Source: Deltaproteobacteria bacterium (GTDB lineage: Bacteria > Desulfobacterota > B13-G15). From it: a DNA stretch of 5,721 nucleotides. The translations under genes were made by a program, and so were the position numbers. Of the stretch, positions 1 through 5,721 are shown one piece after another; position 1 is the first letter of the stretch; every line of letters starts with the position of its first letter. The notes beneath the pieces are model-generated. The model worked only from the letters and a program-made list of their open reading frames with translations, did no database searches and was not told the DNA's origin. The stretch lies in NCBI GenBank assembly GCA_003646585.1, contig QMLA01000074.1, positions 1 through 5,721 of the forward strand, given 5' to 3'.

Positions 1-609
1 CTTTGCCATTATAGCAGCTCCCTCGAGGCTGCTTCCCACCCCTATCCCCACCAGGATGGGCGGACAGGGGTTGGGGCCAGCCTCTCTCACGCAGTCGATC
101 ACGTACCCCATGATCCCCTCCCTTCCGGCCGAAGGGGGAAGGACCGTGACCCTGCTTGTGTTTTCGCTGCCGCCGCCCTTGGGAAGGGCCACTATCCTCA
201 CCCTATCCCCTGGTACCAGATCCAGGTGGATCACCGCCGGGGTGTTATCCCTGGTGTTTTCGCGGCTTAAGGGATGGCACACCGATTTTCGAAGATGACC
301 CTCCGCGTATGCCCTCCGTACACCCCTGTTTACGGCCCCGCGGAGATCGCCCCCCGTAAGCCTTACTTCCTGGCCTATCTCTAGGAAGACCACCGCAAGG
401 CCCGTGTCCTGACAGAGGGGTATGCGTTCCTCGGAGGCGATCCGGGCGTTCTCGATGATCTCCCTGAGGACCTCCCTCCCCAGCGGAGAGATTTCCTCCT
501 CCAAGGCGGCCTTCAGGGCCTCAAGGACCCCGGGGCCGAGGCTGAAGTTCGCCTCAAGGAAGAGTCTCCTGACCGTCTCCTCGATCTCCCGAACGTGGAT
601 CTCCCTCAA
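1..609 (-). CDS. fumA: Class I fumarate hydratase (or tartrate dehydratase) alpha subunit, N-terminal part
   Basis: This is the N-terminal 203 residues of the alpha subunit of an iron-sulfur (class I) hydro-lyase, which interconverts fumarate and malate in the cytoplasm as part of the TCA cycle. The gene continues past the left edge. Visible family hallmarks are the start [16 protein letters not shown], the PLCQDTG motif with cluster ligand C66, KGGGSEN at about 144-150, and NPCPP with the second cluster ligand C182. The third cysteine and the beta subunit would lie outside the window. The start is a TTG: it gives the family N-terminus exactly and has a GGAGG 9 nt upstream (619-623). The start lies inside yacG, so 56 nt are read in two frames and translation is probably coupled. 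L(+)-tartrate dehydratase alpha (TtdA) is a close relative that cannot be excluded from this part, although a TCA role is more usual in this setting. The family call is firm; the exact substrate is less so. Confidence 0.93.
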   Translation of the reverse strand, partial: MREIHVREIEETVRRLFLEANFSLGPGVLEALKAALEEEISPLGREVLREIIENARIASEERIPLCQDTGLAVVFLEIGQEVRLTGGDLRGAVNRGVRRAYAEGHLRKSVCHPLSRENTRDNTPAVIHLDLVPGDRVRIVALPKGGGSENTSRVTVLPPSAGREGIMGYVIDCVREAGPNPCPPILVGIGVGSSLEGAAIMAK

Positions 610-769
610 TGCGATATTCCTCCATCATCCACTTGCCCAGATCGATGAGCTTGCAGCGTTCCGAACAGAAGGGCCTAAAGGGATTGGCCGTCCATCGGGT
701 CGGTTTCCCGCAGAGGGGGCAGCGGATCTCAAGATCTTCCGAAGATCCCCTTGAAGAATCCCTTCCCAC
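554..769 (-). CDS. yacG: DNA gyrase inhibitor YacG family zinc protein
   Basis: This is a 71-residue zinc-ribbon protein of the YacG family. E. coli YacG (65 aa) binds GyrB and inhibits gyrase; that role is known from the family and inferred here. The four zinc ligands are visible as C17-x2-C20 and C35-x3-C39, in CPLCGKP and [16 protein letters not shown]. The signature continues with EEYRI and then a short acidic/basic tail. The start is GTG, supported by a strong GGAGGAGG at 773-780 only 3 nt before it. No other usable start precedes the first cysteine. The 16-residue N-terminal extension before C17 is slightly longer than in E. coli. The gene overlaps the end of dnaJ by 41 nt and the start of the fumarase gene by 56 nt. 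In many proteobacteria yacG sits with coaE and pilD-like genes, so this position between dnaJ and a fumarase is unusual. Confidence 0.92.
   Translation of the reverse strand: MGRDSSRGSSEDLEIRCPLCGKPTRWTANPFRPFCSERCKLIDLGKWMMEEYRIEGDPRSGDRGDGQETLP
619..623 (-). promoter_or_regulatory. Ribosome-binding site for the fumarase alpha TTG start
   Basis: On the minus strand GGAGG ends 9 nt before the TTG at 607-609. It lies inside yacG. It decides the start, because no ATG gives the conserved N-terminus. Confidence 0.7.
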
Positions 770-1826
770 CTTCCTCCTCCCCTTCGCAGGCGGCCAGCTC
801 CTCCAGCAGTTCCCTCTGGCGCTTGGTCAGCCTTTTGGGGACCCTGACGGTGACCTCGATGATGAAATCCCCCCTTCCGCGTCCGTCCAGACGCGGCACC
901 CCCTTCCCCTTGAGCCTTATGACCTCGCCGGGCTGGGTCCCCGGGGGGATCCGGACCTTGGTGGGTCCTTCCAGGGTCGGGACCTCCACCTCCCCTCCCA
1001 GGGCGGCCATGGGGAAGGACAGGGCCAGCCGGTAAACTATATCATCCCCCCTCCTTTCGAAATCCTCGTGGGGCCTAACGTGGATGTAGACATAGAGGTC
1101 TCCAGGGGGTCCTCCCCATTCACCCTCCTCTCCCTCTCCCTCTATCCTCAGCCTCAAACCCTCGTAAACTCCAGCGGGGATATCGATCCTCAGCTCCTTT
1201 TCCCCCTTGACCCAACCCTGTCCCTTACATGCCTTACAGGGGTTGGTTATTATGGTCCCGTGCCCCCCACAGTGACCGCAGGTGGTGGTGAGGGTGAAGA
1301 ATCCCTGCGAGCGGGTGATGTGTCCCCGCCCATAGCAGTAAGGACAAACCTCCGGGGAAGTCCCCGGTTCGATACCCGAGGCATTGCACCTTTCGCACGG
1401 CATCCTCTTGGGTATCCTTATGCTCTTGGTGGTCCCCTTGACCGCCTCCATGAAGGTGAGGGTCAGGTCGTAGCGGAGGTCCTGGCCCCTGCGGGGAGAG
1501 GGCCTCCTGGTGGAGAACCCGAAGAATTCCTCAAAGAGGTCATTGAAGGCGGAGAAGATGTCCTCGACGGTCTTAAACCCGGAGAAGCCCGTGGACCTTC
1601 TGACCCCCTCTGTCCCGTAGAGGTCGTAAAGCCTGCGCTTTTCGGGGTCCCGCAGGACCTCATAGGCCTCGGCGATCTCCTTGAAGCGCTCCTCGGCCTC
1701 CTTGTCACCGGGATTTCTGTCCGGATGGTACTTTAAGGCCAGCTGTCTGTATGCCCTCTTTATTTCCTCCTGGGTGGCGTTGCGGGGGACACCCAAGATC
1801 TTGTAATAATCCTTATTGGTCCTCAT
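729..1826 (-). CDS. dnaJ: Chaperone protein DnaJ (type I/class A J-protein)
   Basis: This 365-residue Hsp40 co-chaperone delivers unfolded clients to DnaK and stimulates its ATPase in the cytoplasm. The full class A layout is present. The J domain spans about 6-70 with the HPD triad at 34-36. A short Gly/Phe-rich linker follows at about 73-104 ([18 protein letters not shown]). The zinc region has four CxxCxGxG-like repeats starting at C144, C161, C183 and C197. The C-terminal substrate-binding beta domains run from about 210 to 330. Length is close to the E. coli protein (376 aa). The ATG at 1824-1826 is chosen over an upstream in-frame start at 1877 because it gives the family N-terminus [12 protein letters not shown] and has a GAGG 6 nt upstream. 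It overlaps the end of the ROK kinase gene by 14 nt and the start of yacG by 41 nt. No dnaK or grpE is adjacent and no CIRCE element is seen, so control is probably through the shared operon promoter near 2910. Confidence 0.98.
   Translation of the reverse strand: MRTNKDYYKILGVPRNATQEEIKRAYRQLALKYHPDRNPGDKEAEERFKEIAEAYEVLRDPEKRRLYDLYGTEGVRRSTGFSGFKTVEDIFSAFNDLFEEFFGFSTRRPSPRRGQDLRYDLTLTFMEAVKGTTKSIRIPKRMPCERCNASGIEPGTSPEVCPYCYGRGHITRSQGFFTLTTTCGHCGGHGTIITNPCKACKGQGWVKGEKELRIDIPAGVYEGLRLRIEGEGEEGEWGGPPGDLYVYIHVRPHEDFERRGDDIVYRLALSFPMAALGGEVEVPTLEGPTKVRIPPGTQPGEVIRLKGKGVPRLDGRGRGDFIIEVTVRVPKRLTKRQRELLEELAACEGEEEGGKGFFKGIFGRS
773..780 (-). promoter_or_regulatory. Ribosome-binding site for yacG
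   Basis: GGAGGAGG on the minus strand lies just upstream of the GTG at 767-769 and within the dnaJ coding sequence. It supports a GTG start and translational coupling to dnaJ. Confidence 0.7.
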
Positions 1827-2712
1827 GTTGAGCCTCGACGAGGGCCAATCCGCCCCAAAGGGCTGCCTCATCCCCAAGGGATGCCTTGAGCACCCTCACC
1901 CCTTCTCGGGCGAAGGAGAAGGCCATCTTCGACATGACCTCGAGGGCCCTTCCGATGAACAGGGAGAAGGCCTCGGCGACCCTCCCCCCTATGACAATCA
2001 CCTCGGGGTTGAAGATGTTCACGATGTTCGCAAGGCCCGCCCCGAGGTATTCCCCCATGCGTTCGAAGACCCGCAGGGCCGCAGCTTCCCCCTGCATGGC
2101 CAGATCGGCCACCTCCTTCGCGGTCCTGACATCGAGCCCTTCTTCTCTGGCCATCCTCAGGATGGCGGTTCCGGAGCAGTAGGCCTCAAGGCAGCCCCTG
2201 GAACCACAACTGCAGGGAGCCCCGTCGAACTTTATCGTCATGTGACCTATCTCTGCAGCCACCCCCTCCGATCCCTTAAGGAGCTTGCCTTCGATGATCA
2301 CCCCGCTGCCAACGCCTGTGCCGAGGGTGAGACAGCAGAAGTTCTTCTTGCCCCGGGCCGCCCCCTTGAGCCCTTCCCCGAGGGCGTAAAGGTTGGCGTC
2401 GTTTTCCACGAAGATGGGGACACCGAGGCCCAACAGCCCCTCCCGGAGCTCAATCCCCTCGTATCCCTTGAGGTTGGGGGAATGGTGGAGCCTGCCGTTT
2501 TTGCTGATCAACCCAGGGAAACCCAGCACCACGGCTTGGAGCTCCTCGCCCGCAAACTCCCTTATCCTCTCCTCAAGGAACTTAAATCCCTCCGGTGGGG
2601 GCAATGATGCGATTGATGGGAAGGATCTTACCGCCTCTAATCTCCCATCCTGTATGGAAGCTATCCGGAGGTTCGTCCCCCCGACGTCGATCACGATGAT
2701 CCTTTTTCCCAC
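1813..2712 (-). CDS. ROK-family sugar kinase, probable glucokinase
   Basis: This 299-residue ROK-family protein is expected to phosphorylate a hexose (glucose or an N-acyl hexosamine) with ATP in the cytoplasm. The N-terminal phosphate-binding motif DVGGTN is at 9-14. The catalytic aspartate D105 lies in ENDAN. An LGTGVGSG loop is at 130-137. EIGH at 154-157 and [10 protein letters not shown] at 167-176 supply the zinc-binding His and Cys residues of the ROK signature. There is no N-terminal helix-turn-helix, so it is a kinase and not a NagC/XylR-type repressor. The start is GTG with a purine-rich GGAAGGGGAAGGGAA stretch directly upstream. It overlaps the small upstream ORF by 22 nt and dnaJ by 14 nt. 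Substrate cannot be read from sequence alone; glucose is the commonest for this length and motif set. Confidence 0.93.
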   Translation of the reverse strand: MGKRIIVIDVGGTNLRIASIQDGRLEAVRSFPSIASLPPPEGFKFLEERIREFAGEELQAVVLGFPGLISKNGRLHHSPNLKGYEGIELREGLLGLGVPIFVENDANLYALGEGLKGAARGKKNFCCLTLGTGVGSGVIIEGKLLKGSEGVAAEIGHMTIKFDGAPCSCGSRGCLEAYCSGTAILRMAREEGLDVRTAKEVADLAMQGEAAALRVFERMGEYLGAGLANIVNIFNPEVIVIGGRVAEAFSLFIGRALEVMSKMAFSFAREGVRVLKASLGDEAALWGGLALVEAQHEDQ

Positions 2713-2864
2713 TTCCCTTCCCCTTCCTCGGGCCGATGGACCTTATGGGAGACGTCGGGGAGGCTCTCCAAAAACTCCCTGTACTCCTCCTCGGTTATCA
2801 CTCCCTCCCGCAGGTTCCTCTCTATGTTGCGCACATCGAACTTCTTTTTCGGATCCACGAACAT
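2691..2864 (-). CDS. Small hypothetical protein, 57 aa, first gene of the operon
   Basis: This short reading frame begins with ATG at 2862-2864 and ends with TGA at 2691-2693. A purine-rich GGGGAAG lies just upstream. The protein starts MFVDPKKKFDVRNIERNL and continues REGVITEEEYREFLESLPD. It is highly charged, has no membrane segment and no cysteines, and looks like two short helices around a GVITEEEY turn. That turn resembles the small SHOCT-type hairpin (GIITEEEF), which is a similarity by eye only. It is the only frame that fills the space between the strong leftward promoter and the ROK gene, and it overlaps ROK by 22 nt like the other genes in the chain. From memory, similar short proteins ending in FLESLPDxSDK occur in Desulfobacterota, but this was not checked. 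Function unknown. Confidence 0.72.
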   Translation of the reverse strand: MFVDPKKKFDVRNIERNLREGVITEEEYREFLESLPDVSHKVHRPEEGEGKWEKGSS

Positions 2865-2881
2865 CGCTTCCCCGGGAGGAC

Positions 2882-2899
2882 CGAAAGCAAGGGCTTTCG
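2882..2899. repeat. Perfect 7-bp inverted repeat in the leader of the leftward operon
   Basis: CGAAAGC at 2882-2888 and GCTTTCG at 2893-2899 form a perfect stem with a 4-nt loop. It falls at the predicted 5' end of the leftward mRNA and ends 17 nt before the first start codon. It could be a 5'-terminal hairpin that stabilises the transcript, or an operator just downstream of the start site. There is no U tract, so it is not an intrinsic terminator. Confidence 0.6.
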
Positions 2900-2906
2900 T
2901 AAAAGG

Positions 2907-2935
2907 ATTATAGTGACCGTTGACGGGGTTTTCAA
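2907..2935 (-). promoter_or_regulatory. Sigma70-type promoter for the leftward operon
   Basis: On the minus strand the -35 box TTGAAA (2935-2930) is separated by exactly 17 nt from a perfect -10 box TATAAT (2912-2907). The predicted transcript start is near 2900, about 35 nt before the ATG of the 57-aa ORF. This is the best promoter match in the window and sits in the only divergent gap. Confidence 0.8.
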
Positions 2936-2948
2936 TGTCTGTTAAAGA
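2920..2948 (+). promoter_or_regulatory. Candidate promoter for the rightward operon
   Basis: TTGACG (2920-2925) is followed after 17 nt by TAAAGA (2943-2948). The -35 box is good and the -10 box is weaker. The predicted start site is close to 2955, which coincides with the GTG of the cytochrome assembly gene. Its -35 box lies within the spacer of the leftward promoter. Confidence 0.5.
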
Positions 2949-2954
2949 ACACCC

Positions 2955-3761
2955 GTGAACCTCAGGTTCTTCGATACCGCCCTGTTTCTGTATGTGGCCT
3001 CCTTCGTGTTGTGGGGCTGCTCAGCGCGTTACAGGGTCCTCGGGAAGGGGGCCAAGGGGTGTCTTATGCTCGGGGCGATCGTGCACCTTTTGGGGATGAT
3101 TGTGAGGTGGTGGGAGAGTCACAGGATGGGGTTTGGGTATCCTCCCCTTGCCAATATGTACGAATCCCTGGTGTTCTTCTCCTGGGCAGTGGTCCTTTTT
3201 TACCTGATCGCCTTCATGAAGCGTTACCCCTGGGGGCTTTTCGGGCTGCTGACCTCGTTCTTTTCCGCCCTGGTCCTGTTTCTGCCCATAGTTGTGGGGA
3301 TGGACAGGGGCATAAGGCCTCTGGTTCCCGCCCTGCAGAGCCCCTGGCTCATCATCCATGTGATAACGTGCTTTCTGGGGTATGCCTCCTTTGCCCTCGG
3401 GTTCCTGTTGAGCCTGCTTTACCTGTTCGAGCTGCGGAGTACCGAATTCGTCCCCCCTGCCTCCGCCCTGGAGGAGGGCACTTACAAGACCATCCTCGGT
3501 GGGTTCCTGTTTCTGACCCTGGGGATAATCACCGGGGCGGCCTGGGCCCATTACGCCTGGGGGAGGTACTGGAGCTGGGATCCGAAGGAGACCTGGTCCC
3601 TCATAACCTGGCTCATTTACGCGGGATGGCTCCATGCCCGCCTGGTGAGGGGGTGGAAGGGCAGGAGGACGGCGGTCCTGTCGGTGGTGGGGTTTTTTTC
3701 GGTGCTCTTCACGTATTTTGGTGTGAATTACCTTCTTCAGGGGTTACACAGCTATGTCTGA
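2955..3761 (+). CDS. ccsA: Cytochrome c assembly protein, CcsA/ResC type (System II)
   Basis: This 268-residue polytopic membrane protein belongs to the haem-handling CcsA family (also named ResC or CcsB). With ResB/Ccs1 it moves haem across the membrane and attaches it to apocytochromes c outside. About eight hydrophobic segments are visible (roughly 5-22, 37-52, 70-87, 94-113, 130-157, 181-196, 213-230, 239-263). The WWD signature WAHYAWGRYWSWDPKE is at 197-212. Candidate haem-ligand histidines are H44 in the membrane, H135 (LIIHV) and H265 (LHSY) on either side of the WWD domain. NMYESLVFF at 67-75 is also typical. The start is GTG with no clear Shine-Dalgarno, and the predicted transcript start is nearly the same base. 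Its usual partner resB is not next to it, and the following gene is a thioesterase that it overlaps by 8 nt. Confidence 0.94.
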   Translation: MNLRFFDTALFLYVASFVLWGCSARYRVLGKGAKGCLMLGAIVHLLGMIVRWWESHRMGFGYPPLANMYESLVFFSWAVVLFYLIAFMKRYPWGLFGLLTSFFSALVLFLPIVVGMDRGIRPLVPALQSPWLIIHVITCFLGYASFALGFLLSLLYLFELRSTEFVPPASALEEGTYKTILGGFLFLTLGIITGAAWAHYAWGRYWSWDPKETWSLITWLIYAGWLHARLVRGWKGRRTAVLSVVGFFSVLFTYFGVNYLLQGLHSYV

Positions 3762-4152
3762 TCCCTTGAAGGAGCTTGAGGAAAAGGCCTCGAGGGAGCC
3801 CTATGCCCGAAAGCTCGGCATAAGGGTCCTTGAGATCCGGCAGGGTTACGCCCTGGTGGAGATGCCCCTCGGAGGGGACCTTTTGAACATCCATGGGTTG
3901 GTGCACGGAGGGGCCATCTTCTCCCTGGTGGATGCGGCCTTTGAGCTCGCCTCCAACTCCCACGGTCAGGTGGCCCTTGCCCTCAGCATGAACATAACCT
4001 TTCACCGTCCTCCGGAAGTCCCGGGGGTGCTGAGGGCTGAGGCGCGGGAGATATCCTTAAGCCGGAGGATCGGAAGTTATCACATCGAGGCCCGTGACCA
4101 GCAGGGTCAGCTCATCGCCACCTGTCAGGCCTTGGTGTATCGCAAGGCTTGA
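3754..4152 (+). CDS. PaaI-like hotdog-fold acyl-CoA thioesterase
   Basis: This 132-residue single-domain hotdog protein of the PaaI/YdiI group is expected to hydrolyse acyl- or aryl-CoA thioesters in the cytoplasm, usually as a tetramer. The signature NIHGLVHGGAIFSLVD at 45-60 contains the HGG turn and D60, the usual catalytic acid at the start of the central helix. The helix continues DAAFELASN. Later strands include MNITFHRP (79-86) and GSYHIEARDQQGQLIATCQALVYR, as in relatives. The ATG overlaps the end of ccsA by 8 nt, and AGGGG lies 10 nt upstream inside ccsA, so translation is probably coupled. Substrate is unknown. There are no phenylacetate-pathway genes nearby, so a housekeeping or aromatic-CoA proofreading role is equally possible. 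Confidence 0.9.
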   Translation: MSDPLKELEEKASREPYARKLGIRVLEIRQGYALVEMPLGGDLLNIHGLVHGGAIFSLVDAAFELASNSHGQVALALSMNITFHRPPEVPGVLRAEAREISLSRRIGSYHIEARDQQGQLIATCQALVYRKA

Positions 4153-4170
4153 TGGCCACCTCCGGGCCAT
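4152..4170. repeat. Short GC-rich inverted repeat after the thioesterase gene
   Basis: ATGGCC (4152-4157) and GGCCAT (4165-4170) form a perfect 6-bp stem with a 7-nt loop. The stem begins on the last base of the thioesterase stop codon and ends 15 nt before the next ATG. No T run follows, so termination is unlikely. It may protect or partly attenuate the mRNA, or may be chance. Confidence 0.35.
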
Positions 4171-4185
4171 GTTACCCTCAAACCC

Positions 4186-5145
4186 ATGGAGAAGTCCTTT
4201 GACGTCATAGCCTTAGGTCCTCTCGCCCTCGAGTACGTCTACGAGATTTCGGATCCGGCTTATGTCGCCGATCTGGGATTGAGGGAGGGGGATGACGTCA
4301 TCTGGAGGGACAGGGATCAGTGGCTCCTCAGGGACCGGCTCATGATCTTTGGGGAGCTCAAGGCCGTAAACCCGGGGGCAGCGGCGGTGTCAACCTTGAG
4401 GGTCCTCACCGCCCTGGACTTCAGGACCGCCATTGTGGGGACCCTGGGGAGGGACAGGGAGGCAGAGGAGTTCATAAGGTCCCTCGGCAGGGAGGACACC
4501 ACCAGGATCGTGAGGAAGGGGAGGACGGGCATCGTCTATCACATAATCCTCAGAGGAGGGGGGAGGTTCAGGGTGGTCTTTCCGGGTGATTCGTTGCTTT
4601 CCAAGGAGGAACTGGATTGCGGTTTCCTTGCCCGCTCCAGGTGGATTCACATGGTCCCCTTTCTGGACAGGAAGGGCCTTGAGGTCCAGAGGGACCTGAG
4701 GGCCAAGGTTGGTGAAGGGGTGGGCCTCAGTCTGGATTACGATTCCGCTCCCCTGGAGCCTGGGGCCCTTTTGCAGTTGCTTCAAGGGGTGGAGATCTTC
4801 TTTGCGAGGGAGAGGGACCTCGGTTTCCTGATGGCGGGGGAGGAGCGGGAGGTGGTAGGGAGGATCCTGAGGAAGGTGAAGGTTCTGGTGATAAACAGGA
4901 GCAAAGGAGGAGTCTCCCTTCATGTACCTGGAGGGGATTTCCACTTCAAGCCGCAGGAAGGGGAGGACCTCGGGGAGGTCCACGATGTCCTGGTGGGTCT
5001 CTTTTTGGCCCATCACCTCTCGGGGTATCCTCCTCAGAAGGCCCTTGAGAGGGCTGCGCGCGGGGCCCTTTTGGCCGTGGGGGGTCATGGACCCGAGAGA
5101 TATCCCAAGCCAGAGGAATTGAAGGAGATCGAAGCCCTTCCTTGA
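4186..5145 (+). CDS. Divergent PfkB/ribokinase-family protein
   Basis: This 319-residue protein has the overall plan of a PfkB-family carbohydrate kinase. Near the N-terminus, [17 protein letters not shown] starts the first strand. [16 protein letters not shown] at 62-77 matches the family's GGxxxNxA helix, and VGTLGRD at 84-90 is the usual VGxxGxD. The C-terminal half carries [13 protein letters not shown] at 231-243, in place of the ATP-site VxVTxGxxG, and then [18 protein letters not shown] at 261-278, which aligns with DTTGAGDAFxAGFL. The catalytic base D267 is kept, but the anion-hole GAG is replaced by EVH, so activity, substrate or phosphate donor may differ from standard members. The ATG at 4186 has no good Shine-Dalgarno, but an in-frame stop lies upstream with no other start between. 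It ends 10 nt before the apgM-like gene, suggesting a link to sugar-phosphate metabolism. Family assignment is fairly sure; function is not. Confidence 0.8.
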   Translation: MEKSFDVIALGPLALEYVYEISDPAYVADLGLREGDDVIWRDRDQWLLRDRLMIFGELKAVNPGAAAVSTLRVLTALDFRTAIVGTLGRDREAEEFIRSLGREDTTRIVRKGRTGIVYHIILRGGGRFRVVFPGDSLLSKEELDCGFLARSRWIHMVPFLDRKGLEVQRDLRAKVGEGVGLSLDYDSAPLEPGALLQLLQGVEIFFARERDLGFLMAGEEREVVGRILRKVKVLVINRSKGGVSLHVPGGDFHFKPQEGEDLGEVHDVLVGLFLAHHLSGYPPQKALERAARGALLAVGGHGPERYPKPEELKEIEALP

Positions 5146-5150
5146 GGAGG
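5146..5150 (+). promoter_or_regulatory. Ribosome-binding site for the phosphoglycerate mutase gene
   Basis: GGAGG immediately follows the TGA of the PfkB-like gene and lies 5 nt before the ATG at 5156. This is a strong site that fixes the start and points to close coupling of the two genes. Confidence 0.7.
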
Positions 5151-5155
5151 CCGAG

Positions 5156-5721
5156 ATGGTCCCTTACGAGATCCTAGGGGAACTGGTGGTGAAGACCCCT
5201 TCCAGGATAGTGCTTTTGGTCATAGATGGTCTGGGTGGGGTCCCCGTGGAGGGAAGGACGGAGCTTGAGGCTGCAAAAAGGCCCAATCTGGACAGGCTTG
5301 CCCGCGAGGGGATATGCGGCCTCATAGACCCCGTTTTCCCGGGTATCACTCCCGGCAGCGGTCCCGGGCACCTTGCCCTCTTCGGTTACGATCCCCTCAA
5401 GTACCAGGTAAGGCGGGGGGTGATCGAGGCCCTCGGGGTGGGCATGGAGGTCTCAAAGGGGGAGGTCGTCGTCAGGGCCAATTTCGCCACCCTGTCCGAG
5501 GAGGGCGTTGTGGTCGACCGCAGGGCCGGCAGGATCCCCACCGAGCAAAACGAGAGGCTCTGCAGGAAGCTCGGGGAGGCTATCCCGGAGATTCAAGGGG
5601 TCAGGGTGACGATCGTCCCCGGACGGGAGCATCGCTTTGTGGTGAAGTTTTCCGGGGAGGGCCTCTCGGAGGACGTCTCGGATACCGATCCCCAGAAGGA
5701 GGGGATGAGGCCCCTTGAACC
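5156..5721 (+). CDS. apgM: Archaeal-type cofactor-independent phosphoglycerate mutase (ApgM), N-terminal part
   Basis: The first 188 full codons of a 2,3-bisphosphoglycerate-independent phosphoglycerate mutase of the archaeal ApgM type (alkaline phosphatase superfamily), cut by the right edge. The enzyme interconverts 3- and 2-phosphoglycerate in glycolysis and gluconeogenesis. [11 protein letters not shown] at 18-28 holds metal ligand D24. [16 protein letters not shown] at 65-80 contains the serine nucleophile S68 that is transiently phosphorylated. [11 protein letters not shown] at 86-96 and RANFATL at 107-113 are also family features, and SDTDPQ is at 175-180. Full-length members have about 400 residues, so roughly half is present. 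The start gives the usual N-terminus [17 protein letters not shown] and has a strong GGAGG. It follows the PfkB-like gene by 10 nt. Confidence 0.95.
   Translation, partial: MVPYEILGELVVKTPSRIVLLVIDGLGGVPVEGRTELEAAKRPNLDRLAREGICGLIDPVFPGITPGSGPGHLALFGYDPLKYQVRRGVIEALGVGMEVSKGEVVVRANFATLSEEGVVVDRRAGRIPTEQNERLCRKLGEAIPEIQGVRVTIVPGREHRFVVKFSGEGLSEDVSDTDPQKEGMRPLE

Noticed and set aside
609..1736. Long plus-strand open frame (375 codons) opposite dnaJ
   Set aside because: It is rich in Pro, Gly and Leu, matches no family I know, and lies wholly antisense to an unmistakable dnaJ. It is an artefact of GC-rich coding sequence.
1816..2607. Plus-strand open frame (263 codons) opposite the ROK kinase
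   Set aside because: It is antisense to a gene with all ROK motifs intact. It has no recognisable domain, and nothing upstream suggests a promoter.
1827..2954. CIRCE or other known heat-shock operator for dnaJ
   Set aside because: I looked for TTAGCACTC-N9-GAGTGCTAA in the divergent gap and before dnaJ and found no match. The only inverted repeat there is the unrelated CGAAAGC stem.
3021..3635. Minus-strand open frame (204 codons) opposite ccsA
   Set aside because: Low-complexity Gly/Pro/Gln-rich product opposite a clear membrane protein gene; no family features.
4152..4170. Inverted repeat considered as an intrinsic terminator
   Set aside because: The stem is only 6 bp and the following bases are GTTACCC, with no T tract. 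The next gene starts 15 nt later, so read-through is more likely.
4390..5088. Minus-strand open frame (232 codons) opposite the PfkB-like gene
   Set aside because: Proline- and histidine-rich shadow frame with no motifs; the sense strand has a good family match.
1..5721. New defence, mobile or secretion system
   Set aside because: Every sizeable gene belongs to a known housekeeping family. There are no direct repeat arrays, transposase, integrase, toxin-antitoxin pair or reverse transcriptase, and no tRNA-linked insertion edges.

Overview
The window looks like a chromosomal piece of a GC-rich bacterium, most likely a thermophilic, anaerobic member of the Desulfobacterota (former Deltaproteobacteria). 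This placement is inference. By eye, arginine is coded mostly by AGG and coding strands are strongly purine-rich, as in many thermophiles. The gene types also fit: a two-subunit class I fumarase, System II cytochrome c assembly, and an archaeal-type (ApgM) phosphoglycerate mutase. No rRNA, tRNA, CRISPR array, mobile element or phage gene is visible. Coding density is very high, with no gene-free stretch longer than about 90 bases.

Left part (1-2864), all on the minus strand and read from right to left: a 57-residue hypothetical protein, a ROK-family sugar kinase, the chaperone DnaJ, the zinc protein YacG (DNA gyrase inhibitor family), and the N-terminal 203 residues of the class I fumarase alpha subunit, which runs off the left edge. 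Every gene in this chain overlaps the next (22, 14, 41 and 56 nt), and several starts are non-ATG (GTG, GTG, TTG) but carry good ribosome-binding sites. It therefore reads as one translationally coupled operon.

Middle (2865-2954): a 90-bp divergent control region. A near-consensus sigma70-type promoter (TTGAAA, 17 nt, TATAAT) points left into the operon. A weaker one (TTGACG, 17 nt, TAAAGA) points right. The two are interleaved, each -35 box lying in the spacer of the other, so they should exclude each other. A perfect 7-bp inverted repeat sits at the predicted 5' end of the leftward transcript.

Right part (2955-5721), plus strand: a CcsA/ResC-type cytochrome c assembly protein with the WWD haem-handling motif, a PaaI-like hotdog thioesterase overlapping it by 8 nt, a divergent PfkB-family protein that has lost the usual GAGD glycines, and the first 188 residues of an ApgM-type phosphoglycerate mutase cut by the right edge. 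These are closely spaced and probably form a second operon.

The content is mostly housekeeping: protein folding, sugar phosphorylation, glycolysis, the TCA cycle and cytochrome maturation. I found no clear new defence or mobile system. The points most worth a second look are the interleaved promoters, the motif-degenerate PfkB paralogue beside ApgM, the small leading ORF, and the overlapping chain joining unrelated functions.
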